Assembly (NCBI RefSeq): GCF_017993425.1
Contig: NZ_JAGOMQ010000010.1
Coordinates: 45,293 to 109,292, forward strand
Direction of reading: 5' to 3'
DNA length: 64,000 nucleotides
Source of the DNA: Amaricoccus sp.
GTDB lineage: Bacteria; Pseudomonadota; Alphaproteobacteria; Rhodobacterales; Rhodobacteraceae
Shown: positions 53,643 through 63,930 of the stretch, piece by piece
Layout: every line of letters starts with the position of its first letter
Numbering within the stretch: position 1 is the first letter of the stretch
Notes under the pieces: generated by a model
What the model was told of the DNA's origin: nothing
Databases searched by the model: none
What the model saw: only the letters and a program-made list of their open reading frames with translations
Translations under genes and position numbers: made by a program

Positions 53643-55142
53643 ATGCAGGAACTCGGACACTTCATCGACGGCAAGCGCGTCGCCGGCGGCTCCGGCCGCG
53701 CCGCCGACGTCTACAACCCCGCCACCGGCGAGGTGCAGGCCCGCGTCGCGCTGGCGAGCAAGGCGGAGCTCGACGCCGCCGTCGCCTCGGCCGCCGAGGC
53801 GCAGGTCAAGTGGGGCGCGACCAACCCCCAGCGCCGCGCCCGGGTCATCATGCGGTTCGTCGACCTGATCAACCGCGACATGGACAAGCTCGCCGAGGCG
53901 CTCAGCCGCGAGCACGGCAAGACCCTGCCCGACGCCCGCGGCGACGTGGTCCGCGGCCTGGAGGTCGCCGAGTTCTGCATCGGCGCCCCCCATCTCCTCA
54001 AGGGCGAGTACACCGACAGCGCCGGCCCCGGCATCGACATGTACTCGATGCGCCAGCCGCTCGGCGTCGTCGCCGGGATCACCCCGTTCAACTTCCCGGC
54101 GATGATCCCGCTCTGGAAGATGTGCCCGGCCATCGCCGCCGGCAACGCCTTCATCCTGAAGCCCTCCGAGCGCGACCCCTCCGTGCCGCTGATGCTCGCC
54201 GGGCTGTTGCAGGAGGCGGGCCTCCCCGACGGCGTGCTCCAGGTGGTGAACGGCGACAAGGAGGCGGTGGACGCCATCCTCGACAACCCGACGATCATGG
54301 CGGTGGGCTTCGTCGGCTCCACGCCGATCGCGGAGTACATCTACGGCCGCGGCTGCGCGGCCGGCAAGCGGGTGCAGTGCTTCGGCGGCGCCAAGAACCA
54401 CATGATCATCATGCCCGACGCCGACATGGACCAGGCGGCCGACGCCCTGGTCGGCGCCGGCTACGGCGCCGCCGGCGAGCGCTGCATGGCGATCTCGGTG
54501 GCCGTCCCCGTCGGCGAGGCGACCGCGGACAGGCTGATCGAGAAGCTGATCCCCAAGGTCGAGAGCCTGAAGATCGGCCCCTACACCGCCGGCGCCGACG
54601 TCGACTTCGGCCCCGTCGTCACGCGGGCGGCCCAGAGCCGCATCCTGGGGCTGGTGGATTCCGGCGTGAAGCAGGGCGCGACGCTCGTCGTCGACGGCCG
54701 CGGCTTCAAGATGCAGGGCTACGAGAACGGCTTCTTCGTCGGCGCCTGCCTGTTCGACCGGGTGACGAAGGACATGGACATCTACAGGGAGGAGATCTTC
54801 GGCCCGGTCCTCTCCACCGTCCGCGCCGGCTCCTACGACGAGGCGATCGACCTCGCCATGTCGAACCCCTACGGCAACGGCACCGCGATCTTCACCCGCG
54901 ACGGCGACACCGCCCGCGACTTCGCCAGCCGGATCAACGTCGGCATGGTCGGCGTCAACGTGCCGATCCCGGTGCCGCTCGCCTACCACACCTTCGGCGG
55001 CTGGAAGAAATCGGGCTTCGGCGACCTGAACCAGCACGGCCCGGACGCCTTCCGCTTCTACACCCGGACGAAGACCGTCACGGCGCGCTGGCCCTCCGGC
55101 ATCAAGGAAGGCGCGGCCTTCTCCATCCCGACGATGGAGTGA
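53643..55142 (+). CDS. mmsA: Methylmalonate-semialdehyde dehydrogenase (CoA-acylating)
   Basis: MmsA converts methylmalonate semialdehyde to propionyl-CoA, the last step of valine catabolism. The 499-residue ALDH has the MmsA-type N-terminus (LGHFIDGKRVAGGSGRAADV), GVVAGITPFNFPAMIPLWKM, VGFVGSTPIAEYIYGRG, the catalytic Cys281 in GAAGERCMAISVAVPVG and VNVPIPVPLAYHTFGGWKKS. Adjacent genes encode the preceding valine steps. ATG 53643 follows GGGGGAGG. Confidence 0.96.
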   Translation: MQELGHFIDGKRVAGGSGRAADVYNPATGEVQARVALASKAELDAAVASAAEAQVKWGATNPQRRARVIMRFVDLINRDMDKLAEALSREHGKTLPDARGDVVRGLEVAEFCIGAPHLLKGEYTDSAGPGIDMYSMRQPLGVVAGITPFNFPAMIPLWKMCPAIAAGNAFILKPSERDPSVPLMLAGLLQEAGLPDGVLQVVNGDKEAVDAILDNPTIMAVGFVGSTPIAEYIYGRGCAAGKRVQCFGGAKNHMIIMPDADMDQAADALVGAGYGAAGERCMAISVAVPVGEATADRLIEKLIPKVESLKIGPYTAGADVDFGPVVTRAAQSRILGLVDSGVKQGATLVVDGRGFKMQGYENGFFVGACLFDRVTKDMDIYREEIFGPVLSTVRAGSYDEAIDLAMSNPYGNGTAIFTRDGDTARDFASRINVGMVGVNVPIPVPLAYHTFGGWKKSGFGDLNQHGPDAFRFYTRTKTVTARWPSGIKEGAAFSIPTME

Positions 55143-55194
55143 CGCTTGCCCGCCGACGCGCTCCGCGCTTGATCGCGCGGGGCGCGCCGACCAT

Positions 55195-55208
55195 ATTGTC
55201 TAGACAAT
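55195..55208. promoter_or_regulatory. Palindromic operator ATTGTCTAGACAAT of the Phd/VapC pair
   Basis: A perfect 14-bp palindrome lies 21 nt before the antitoxin ATG. Phd- and VapB-type antitoxins autorepress by binding TTGTNNNNACAA-like dyads, so this is very likely the TA operator. It would also affect transcription into the downstream catabolic genes. Confidence 0.75.
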
Positions 55209-55229
55209 CTAGCCAAGATGGAGGCCGCC

Positions 55230-55490
55230 ATGTGGCAGCTCGCCGAAGCCAAGAACAAGTTTTCCCAGGTCTTCACCCGGGCGATGACGGAAGGCCCCCA
55301 GACGATCACCCGCCGCGGCGAGGAGGCCGTCCTCATCTCCCGCGCGGAGTACGAGCGGCTTGCGGGCAAGCCCAGGCCGAAGATGACGCTGGGGGAGTAC
55401 CTCCTGAGCGGCCCCTCCTTCGAGGGCGTCGACCTCACAAGGGACAGGTCGCCGATGCGCGAGGTGAACTTCGAATTCGACGATGAATAA
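55230..55490 (+). CDS. Phd/YefM-family antitoxin
   Basis: The 86-residue protein has the Phd N-terminal DNA-binding fold (MWQLAEAKNKFSQVFTRAMT, GPQTITRRGEEAVLISRAEY) and a disordered C-terminal toxin-binding tail (LLSGPSFEGVDLTRDRSPMR). ATG 55230 has GGAGG 6 nt upstream; the in-frame ATG at 55218 would precede that ribosome site and is less likely. Its end overlaps the toxin gene by 8 nt. Confidence 0.9.
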   Translation: MWQLAEAKNKFSQVFTRAMTEGPQTITRRGEEAVLISRAEYERLAGKPRPKMTLGEYLLSGPSFEGVDLTRDRSPMREVNFEFDDE

Positions 55491-55905
55491 GGGCATTCTG
55501 CCGGACACGAATGTCCTCGGAGAGATTTGGAATCCCGCGGGACGCACCTCCGTCCGCGAGGCTCTTGCCGACGTGAGCGATCGGATCATGCTGAGCGTGG
55601 TCGTGCTCGGGGAGACGTGGCGCGGCATCAGCCAGCTGAAGCCGTCGCGGCGGCGTGACGGGCTTTCGGACTACTACGCCGGTCTCGTTCGCGACTTCGG
55701 AGACAGGATACTGCCGGTGACCCTTGAGGTCGCCGAGCATTGGGGGACGATCGCGGCAGGCGCGCGCGGGCGCGGCCGGACGATTTCTCCCGCGGACGGA
55801 CTGATCGCCGCCACCGCCGTCGTCCACGGCCTGACGGTCTGGACCCGCAACGTCAGCGACTTCGGGGAAACCGGGGCCAGTGTGTTCAACCCTTGGGAGG
55901 ATTGA
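55483..55905 (+). CDS. vapC: VapC-family PIN-domain ribonuclease toxin
   Basis: The 140-residue toxin has the VapC acidic residues: ILPDTNVLGEIWNP (Asp), SVVVLGETWRGISQL (Glu), ISPADGLIAATAVVHGLTVW (Asp) and TRNVSDFGETGASVFNPWED (Asp). VapC toxins cleave tRNA or rRNA. It overlaps its antitoxin by 8 nt, and its stop overlaps the acyl-CoA dehydrogenase ATG (TGATG), so the TA pair is physically fused into the valine operon. Confidence 0.93.
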   Translation: MNKGILPDTNVLGEIWNPAGRTSVREALADVSDRIMLSVVVLGETWRGISQLKPSRRRDGLSDYYAGLVRDFGDRILPVTLEVAEHWGTIAAGARGRGRTISPADGLIAATAVVHGLTVWTRNVSDFGETGASVFNPWED

Positions 55906-57050
55906 TGGATTTCGCGCTCTCCGAGGAACAGCAGGCGATCCTCGACATGGCCCGGGACTTCGCCCGGGACCGGATCGCGCCCTTCGCCGAGGCCTGGGAG
56001 GCCGCCGGCGCCATCCCGCGCGAGGCGCTGCGCGAGGCGGGCGAGCTCGGCTTCGCCGCCATGTACGTGCCCGAGGAGCTGGGCGGCGCCGGGCTCTCGC
56101 GACTCGACGCGACGCTGGTCTTCGAGGCGCTCGCCATGGGCTGCCCGGCCTTCTCGAGCTTCGTCTCGATCCACAACATGTGCGCGAGCATGGTGGCGGC
56201 CTACGGCGCCGAGGCGCTGAAGGCGCGCTGGCTGCCGCGGCTCGTCACGCTGGAGGCGGTGGCGTCCTATTGCCTGACCGAGCCCGGGTCGGGGTCGGAC
56301 TCCGCGGCGCTGCGCACCCGGGCGACCCGCACGAACGACGGCTGGACCCTCGACGGGACGAAGGCCTTCATCTCCGGCGGCGGCTTTTCCGACCTCTACG
56401 TCGTCATGGCGCGCACCGGGGGCGACGGCCCCCGCGGCGTCTCCACCCTCGCGGTCGAGGCGGGGACGCCCGGCCTCTCCTTCGGCGCCAACGAGCGCAA
56501 GATGGGCTGGAAGGCGCAGCCGACCGCGCAGGTGCAGCTCGACGCCTGCACGGTGCCGGCGGCGAACCTGATGGGCGAGGAGGGGCAGGGCTTCCGCTAC
56601 GCCATGAAGGGGCTCGACGGCGGGCGGCTCAACATCGCCGCCGCCGCCCTCGGGGGGGCGCAGGCGGCGATGGACAAGGCGCTCGCCTATACCGGCGAGC
56701 GGCGGGCCTTCGGGCAGGCGATCCGCGACTTCCAGGCGACGCAGTTCCGCCTCGCCGACATGGAGACCGAGCTCCAGGCGGCGCGCGTCTTCCTGCGCCA
56801 GGCGGCGTGGAAGCTCGACACGGGCGCGCCGGACGCGACCAAGCACTGCGCCATGGCCAAGCGGCTGGTGACGGACACGGCGTTCAAGGTGGCGAACGAC
56901 GCGCTGCAGCTGCTCGGCGGCTACGGCTATCTCGCCGATTACGGGATCGAGAAGATCGTGCGCGACCTGCGCGTCCACCAGATCCTCGAAGGCACCAACG
57001 AGATCATGCGGGTGATCGTCGCCCGCGCGCTCATCGCGGAGGCGACATGA
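55905..57050 (+). CDS. Acyl-CoA dehydrogenase, probably isobutyryl-CoA dehydrogenase
   Basis: The 381-residue FAD enzyme has MDFALSEEQQAILDMARDFA, the flavin/substrate motif SYCLTEPGSGSDSAALRTRA, KAFISGGGFSDLYVVMARTG, GERRAFGQAIRDFQATQFRL and the C-terminal YGIEKIVRDLRVHQILEGTN EIMR region containing the catalytic-type Glu of this subfamily. Position between mmsA and HIBCH supports oxidation of isobutyryl-CoA to methacrylyl-CoA. It starts inside the vapC stop codon and ends in an ATGA overlap with the next gene. Confidence 0.92.
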   Translation: MDFALSEEQQAILDMARDFARDRIAPFAEAWEAAGAIPREALREAGELGFAAMYVPEELGGAGLSRLDATLVFEALAMGCPAFSSFVSIHNMCASMVAAYGAEALKARWLPRLVTLEAVASYCLTEPGSGSDSAALRTRATRTNDGWTLDGTKAFISGGGFSDLYVVMARTGGDGPRGVSTLAVEAGTPGLSFGANERKMGWKAQPTAQVQLDACTVPAANLMGEEGQGFRYAMKGLDGGRLNIAAAALGGAQAAMDKALAYTGERRAFGQAIRDFQATQFRLADMETELQAARVFLRQAAWKLDTGAPDATKHCAMAKRLVTDTAFKVANDALQLLGGYGYLADYGIEKIVRDLRVHQILEGTNEIMRVIVARALIAEAT

Positions 57051-58081
57051 CCGAAGACGTCCTGATCGGCAAGGAAGGCCGGGCCGGCCGGATCACCATG
57101 AACCGGCCGAAGGCGCTCAACGCGCTGACCCACGAGATGGACCTCGTGATCGAGCGCGCGCTGGAGGAGTGGCGGCACGATCCCGAGGTCTCGCTCGTCC
57201 TGATGGACTCGGTCGGGGACCGCGCCTTCTGCGCCGGCGGCGACATCGCCGAGATCTACCAGCACGGACGCAACGGCGACTTCGTCTTCGCGCGCGCCTT
57301 CTGGGCGGACGAGTTCCGCCTCAACGCGGCGATCGGAGCCTACCCGAAGCCGGTCGCGGTGCTGATGAGGGGCTACGTCCTCGGCGGCGGGGTCGGCCTC
57401 TCCGGCCATGCCAGCCACCGCATCGTCGGCGAGAGCTCGCGGGTCGCCATGCCGGAATGCGCGATCGGCTACATCCCGGACGTCGGCGGGACCCATCTGC
57501 TCGGCCGGGCGCCGGGGCGGCTCGGGGAGTTCCTCGGCCTGACCGGCTGGCGCATGGGCCCGGCCGACGCCATCGCCGCCGGCTTCGCCGACGTGTTCGT
57601 GCCCGAGGCGCTCTGGCCCGACCTTGCGGCCCGGCTGGTCGAGAGCGGCGATCCGGCGGTGATCGCCGACTTCGCCGCCGACCCGCCGCCGAGCGAGCTC
57701 GCGGACAAGCGCGCCATGATCGACGACGCCTTCTCCGCGCCGGACCTCGCGACGCTCGTCGCCCGGCTCGAGGCGTCGGACTGGGGCCACGAGACGCTGA
57801 CCGCGCTGCGCAAGGGCTCGCCGCTCTCGATGGCGGCGACGATGGCGCTGGTGCGGGCCTCGCGGCAGGAGCCCGGCCTCGAGCTGGCGCTGGCGCGCGA
57901 GCTGCGCGCCGGGACGCGCATCTTCGAGGGCGGCGACATGATGGAGGGCGTCCGCGCGCAGGTCATCGACAAGGACCGCAACCCGCAATGGGCCGACACC
58001 ATCGACAGCGTGACGCCCGCCCGGGTCGCCGCGCTGATGGAATCGCTCGGCCCCGACGAGCTGAAGCTGCCGCAGGCCTGA
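57047..58081 (+). CDS. 3-hydroxyisobutyryl-CoA hydrolase / enoyl-CoA hydratase-isomerase family
   Basis: The 344-residue crotonase-superfamily protein begins GRITMNRPKALNALTHEMDL, has the oxyanion motif DRAFCAGGDIAEIYQ and GYVLGGGVGLSGHASHRIVG, and the HIBCH-type active-site MPECAIGYIPDVGGTHLL with a long C-terminal extension (RMGPADAIAAGFADVFVPE, VRAQVIDKDRNPQW). The length fits HIBCH, which releases 3-hydroxyisobutyrate in valine degradation, rather than ordinary crotonases. It overlaps the dehydrogenase by 4 nt. Confidence 0.92.
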   Translation: MTEDVLIGKEGRAGRITMNRPKALNALTHEMDLVIERALEEWRHDPEVSLVLMDSVGDRAFCAGGDIAEIYQHGRNGDFVFARAFWADEFRLNAAIGAYPKPVAVLMRGYVLGGGVGLSGHASHRIVGESSRVAMPECAIGYIPDVGGTHLLGRAPGRLGEFLGLTGWRMGPADAIAAGFADVFVPEALWPDLAARLVESGDPAVIADFAADPPPSELADKRAMIDDAFSAPDLATLVARLEASDWGHETLTALRKGSPLSMAATMALVRASRQEPGLELALARELRAGTRIFEGGDMMEGVRAQVIDKDRNPQWADTIDSVTPARVAALMESLGPDELKLPQA

Positions 58082-58091
58082 GGAGGTCGAC

Positions 58092-58964
58092 ATGGAGGTG
58101 GGTTTCATCGGGCTCGGCAACATGGGCGGGCCCATGGCCGCCAACCTCGCCGCCGCCGGGCATGCGGTCGCGGGCTTCGACGTCGCCGGGGTCAGGGTCG
58201 AGGGCGTGACGCCGGCGGCCTCCGCCGCCGAGGCGGCGGCGGGGCGGGACGTGGTCGTCACGATGCTGCCGAGCGGGGCGATCCTGCGCGCCGTCTACGC
58301 CGAGATCGTGCCGGCGGCGCGCAAGGGGGCCGTGCTCGTCGACTGCTCCACCGTCGACGTCGGCTCGGCCAAGGCCGCGGCGGCGGAGGCGGAGGAGGCG
58401 GGGTTGCTGGCGGTCGACGCCCCGGTTTCCGGGGGCACGGGGGGCGCGAAGGCGGGGACGCTCACGTTCATGGCCGGGGGGTCGGAGGCGGCGATGGAGC
58501 GGGTGCGGCCGCTGCTGGAGGTCATGGGCGCGCGGACGGTGCATTGCGGCGGGTCGGGCGCGGGGCAGTCGGCCAAGATCTGCAACAACATGATCCTCGG
58601 GGTGTCGATGATCGCCGTCTGCGAGGCCTTCGCGCTCGCGGACCGGCTCGGGCTCGACCGGGGGGCGATGTTCGAGGTGGTGTCGACCTCGTCCGGGTCG
58701 TGCTGGTCGATGAACACCTATTGCCCGGCCCCGGGCGTCGGGCCGCGGTCGCCGGCGGACGACGGATACCGGCCGGGGTTCGCGGCCGAGCTGATGCTGA
58801 AGGACCTCGGCCTCAGCCAGGAGGCTGCCGCGGCGGTCGGCGCGGCGACGCCGATGGGGGCGCGGGCGGCAGAGCTTTACGAGGCGTTCGTCGCAAGCGG
58901 CGGACGGGGAAGCGATTTTTCCGCCATGCTGCCCTGGCTCGAAAAAAAATCGCGCGACGCGTAG
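58092..58964 (+). CDS. mmsB: 3-hydroxyisobutyrate dehydrogenase
   Basis: MmsB oxidises 3-hydroxyisobutyrate to methylmalonate semialdehyde with NAD+. The 290-residue beta-HAD family protein has the Rossmann motif GFIGLGNMGGPMAANLA, the substrate motif DAPVSGGTGGAKAGTLTFMA, the catalytic-Lys segment GAGQSAKICNNMILG and a C-terminal GVGPRSPADDGYRPGFAAEL MLKDL region. It completes the mmsA - TA - acd - HIBCH - mmsB operon. It starts 10 nt after HIBCH with GAGGAGG. Confidence 0.95.
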   Translation: MEVGFIGLGNMGGPMAANLAAAGHAVAGFDVAGVRVEGVTPAASAAEAAAGRDVVVTMLPSGAILRAVYAEIVPAARKGAVLVDCSTVDVGSAKAAAAEAEEAGLLAVDAPVSGGTGGAKAGTLTFMAGGSEAAMERVRPLLEVMGARTVHCGGSGAGQSAKICNNMILGVSMIAVCEAFALADRLGLDRGAMFEVVSTSSGSCWSMNTYCPAPGVGPRSPADDGYRPGFAAELMLKDLGLSQEAAAAVGAATPMGARAAELYEAFVASGGRGSDFSAMLPWLEKKSRDA

Positions 58965-58989
58965 ATCCTCGCGAATAACTCCCGTGCCG

Positions 58990-59286
58990 CAACGTTGTGT
59001 TTACCGAGGGCGGCGTGGGAGTTGACGCGTCTGTGGGGAGACGCGGCGTCGGTGGGGTTGTGTCCTTGGTGTTTGCCGCCCTCGCTTCTTCCGCCGTCAG
59101 CGGCTGGGGGGAGCAGCCTGTGGTGGCCAGGGCCGCCAAGCAGCCCTGGCCACGGTCAGGCTCCCCCAGGCCGAGGGCTGTGTCGTGAGTTGTTCGGACG
59201 CCGTGTGGGGCGGCGTCCGCGAGTTCGGGGTGGGGTGAGTGAAGAGGCGGGCGCGCTCGTGGGGTCGGGCGCGCCCGCATCTTTTT
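58990..59286 (+). ncRNA. Candidate structured RNA with repeated GTGGGG apical loops
   Basis: No plausible protein is encoded here, but the plus strand folds by inspection into an ordered set of stems: a 10-bp long-range helix (59005-59014 with 59075-59084), a 7-bp hairpin 59026-59045 with loop GTGGGG, a large stem 59107-59167 whose inner 10 bp are TGGCCAGGGC/GCCCTGGCCA, a 9-bp hairpin 59195-59219 with loop TGTGGGG, and a 10-bp terminator hairpin whose loop contains GTGGGG. Two more GTGGGG copies (59052 and 59230) are single-stranded between helices. Five copies of one hexamer, three in apical loops, resemble sponge or protein-titrating sRNAs. It could instead be the mmsB 3' UTR. The 5' end is a guess. 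Confidence 0.5.
59247..59286 (+). terminator. Intrinsic terminator ending the structured RNA / mms transcript
   Basis: A perfect 10-bp stem (GCGGGCGCGC at 59247-59256, GCGCGCCCGC at 59269-59278), 12-nt loop, then ATCTTTTT. It is orientated plus, 283 nt after mmsB. Confidence 0.8.
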
Positions 59287-59655
59287 CGGTCCTGACGGGA
59301 CGATTTTTCGCATCGACGGGCCAGGCGGCGCTGGAAGCGGTCAAGGCTTTGGGACAGCCCGGAAATTTCCGGCTGGAACGCGGCTGGAATCCGGCTGGAA
59401 TCCGACTTGCCACTTTTTCACGAAGCGTTAGCGCCGGGTGACCGGCGCCGAACCGGCCGCGCGGGCGGCGGGCGGGGCGCCGTCACAGGCGAGAGTCGCC
59501 GGCAGGTCTACGAGGGGGCAGGACGCGCAGCCGCCCGGGGCCGCCGGGCGTTAAGGTCAGGCAGCGTGCGGCGGCGGCGACACAAGGCGGCCGCGCCGGC
59601 GGCGTCGGGGTCGAGCCGGCGGGCGGCGGTCGTAGGGCCGCCCGGCGCCGCGGGG
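59287..59655. other. Intergenic region between the terminator and uvrA 3' end
   Basis: No gene recognised. It contains three 11-bp direct repeats (59369-59401) and GC-rich sequence with a few small dyads. Any uvrA terminator would be read on the minus strand here, but no stem with a T-run stands out. Confidence 0.5.
59369..59401 (+). repeat. Three tandem 11-bp repeats CGGCTGGAA
   Basis: CCGGCTGGAAC, GCGGCTGGAAT and CCGGCTGGAAT follow one another without spacing. A related GGCGCTGGAAG lies about 45 nt upstream. A phased protein-binding array or simple slippage are possible. Confidence 0.55.
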
Positions 59656-62532
<2,877 letters not shown>

Positions 62533-62609
62533 GTCTCGCCCCTGGTGAAGCGCCATACATAGCGTCGCCACGCGCCGATGCGAGTCGCAAGGGTGCGAGT
62601 CGGGAAGGA

Positions 62610-62624
62610 AGAACAAAACGCGAC
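62610..62624 (-). promoter_or_regulatory. Near-consensus LexA/SOS box upstream of uvrA
   Basis: On the plus strand the site reads GAAC-N7-GACC, i.e. GGTC-N7-GTTC towards uvrA. The alphaproteobacterial SOS box is GTTC-N7-GTTC, so this is a 7/8 match located 78 nt upstream of the uvrA ATG. uvrA is a usual LexA target. Confidence 0.5.
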
Positions 62625-62730
62625 CGCGCGCAAGGGTGATCCACGCCAAGGGGATCGCGTTTGGCCAGGCGAGGAGGAACGCGAACGCTCCCGGGCGCGG
62701 GACCTCCGGCGCATATGCGGTCCCCCCTGG

Positions 62731-63729
62731 CTACCCGCACAACCCCTGCAACGCCACCCAGTCGCGGTCGGAGAGGGCGGCCTTGCCCTCGGCGCTGGCC
62801 GGGGGGGCGTCGTGGCCGGCGCGGCGCAGGCCGTCGGCGAAGGGGGCGGTCGGGAGGCCGGCGACGCGCAGGCGCTCGAAGGCGGCCTCGATCTCCACCG
62901 GGGTCGGGGGCGCCATCGCCGCGACGATCGCGCGGCCGAGGGCGGCCTCGCTGAGGCGGCCGGTCAGCACGTAGCGCAGGTCGGCGACCGGGCCGATCTC
63001 AGCCATCAGCCGCTCCGCGCCCGGCTGCATCTCCTCGCGGGCGAGCGCCAGCGCCACCCAGCCGGCGATCTCGGCCGGGTCGTCGGCCTGGAGGAGCGCC
63101 GTGCGGCCGAGCGCCACGGTCGGGCCGGGGAGAAGGGTCACCGGCGTCGCGCCGAGGTCGAGGGCGCGGACCCGCGGCGTCGTCCCCTCGGCGACGCGGC
63201 CGACCAGCGTCGCCAGCGCGCGGCGGCCCTCGGCGTCGGCGCAGAGCGGGCCGCGCGCCGCCATGATCTGCAGGAGCATGCGGTCGCCGAACTCCTCGAC
63301 CGCCTCGGGCGGGGCCATGCGCGCCGCCTGCGCGCGCAGCAGCGGCGGGGCCAGCCCCGCGGCGAGCGCGGCCGCGGCGGCGACGAGAAGCCAGGGCCAC
63401 CAGCGCCTGGGGCGCGGCTTCGGGCCGGGGACGATCTCGCGCAGGCGGTGGGCGCGGCTGACCGCGGCGATCGCCTCGACCATGTCGGCGTCCTTGATGG
63501 CGAGGGTCTCCTCGCCGTCGCGGGTCATGGCGTAGACCGTCGCCGGGCCGTCGCGGCCGACCGCCTGCACGCCGGCGAGCGCCCAGTGGCCGAGCGGGCG
63601 GTCGGCGAGGTCGGTGAGGACCAGCGTCGCGTCGCCGAAGCTCACCACCACCTCGCGCGCGGCCGCGCCGCGGGCCTCGCGCCACTGGCCGAGGGCCTCG
63701 AGGCGGACATACTTGTCGAGCGCGGTCAT
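62731..63729 (-). CDS. Single-pass membrane protein with degenerate M48-protease-like domain (uncertain)
   Basis: The 332-residue protein has an N-terminal cytoplasmic ~100-residue domain resembling the beta-rich part seen before M48-type peptidases (VVVSFGDATLVLTDLADRPL), one membrane helix (RRWWPWLLVAAAAALAAGLA, about 108-127) and an exterior domain. The latter has the layout of M48 peptidases (DDPAEIAGWVALALAREEMQ), but no HExxH zinc motif is present, so it would be catalytically dead. Function unknown. It lies 198 nt upstream of uvrA on the same strand. Confidence 0.65.
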   Translation of the reverse strand: MTALDKYVRLEALGQWREARGAAAREVVVSFGDATLVLTDLADRPLGHWALAGVQAVGRDGPATVYAMTRDGEETLAIKDADMVEAIAAVSRAHRLREIVPGPKPRPRRWWPWLLVAAAAALAAGLAPPLLRAQAARMAPPEAVEEFGDRMLLQIMAARGPLCADAEGRRALATLVGRVAEGTTPRVRALDLGATPVTLLPGPTVALGRTALLQADDPAEIAGWVALALAREEMQPGAERLMAEIGPVADLRYVLTGRLSEAALGRAIVAAMAPPTPVEIEAAFERLRVAGLPTAPFADGLRRAGHDAPPASAEGKAALSDRDWVALQGLCG

Positions 63730-63785
63730 GGTCGGGCGCGGACTCCGGGCGGCACGCGGGGAATGCGCGCTCCATAGCCCGCCGC

Positions 63786-63930
63786 GGCGCGCTTGTCATC
63801 GCCGCCGCTGGGCGCTTGTCATTGCCGCCGGGGCGCGGACCATCGTCGCCGCCAGCAGGCGCTCGTCATCGGCGCCGCCAACAGGCGCTCGTCATCGGCG
63901 CTGCCGACCGGCGCCCGTCGCCGCCGGCGA
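63786..63930. repeat. Six imperfect tandem repeats of 21-26 bp near the window end
   Basis: Units begin near 63786, 63811, 63832, 63858, 63884 and 63910 with the core GGCGCTCGTCATCG(G/C)CGCCGCC. The last three are exactly 26 nt apart. The array sits directly upstream of the membrane-protein gene at 63729, in its promoter region. The remaining bases to 64000 hold no recognised gene. Confidence 0.75.

Noticed and set aside
55218..55229. Upstream ATG of the Phd antitoxin
   Set aside because: The ribosome-binding GGAGG lies between it and ATG 55230, so the downstream start is favoured.
58997..59188. 63-codon frame starting MFTEGGVGVDASVGRRGVGG
   Set aside because: Its codons pass through perfectly paired hairpin arms and GTGGGG loops; RNA structure explains the sequence better than protein coding.
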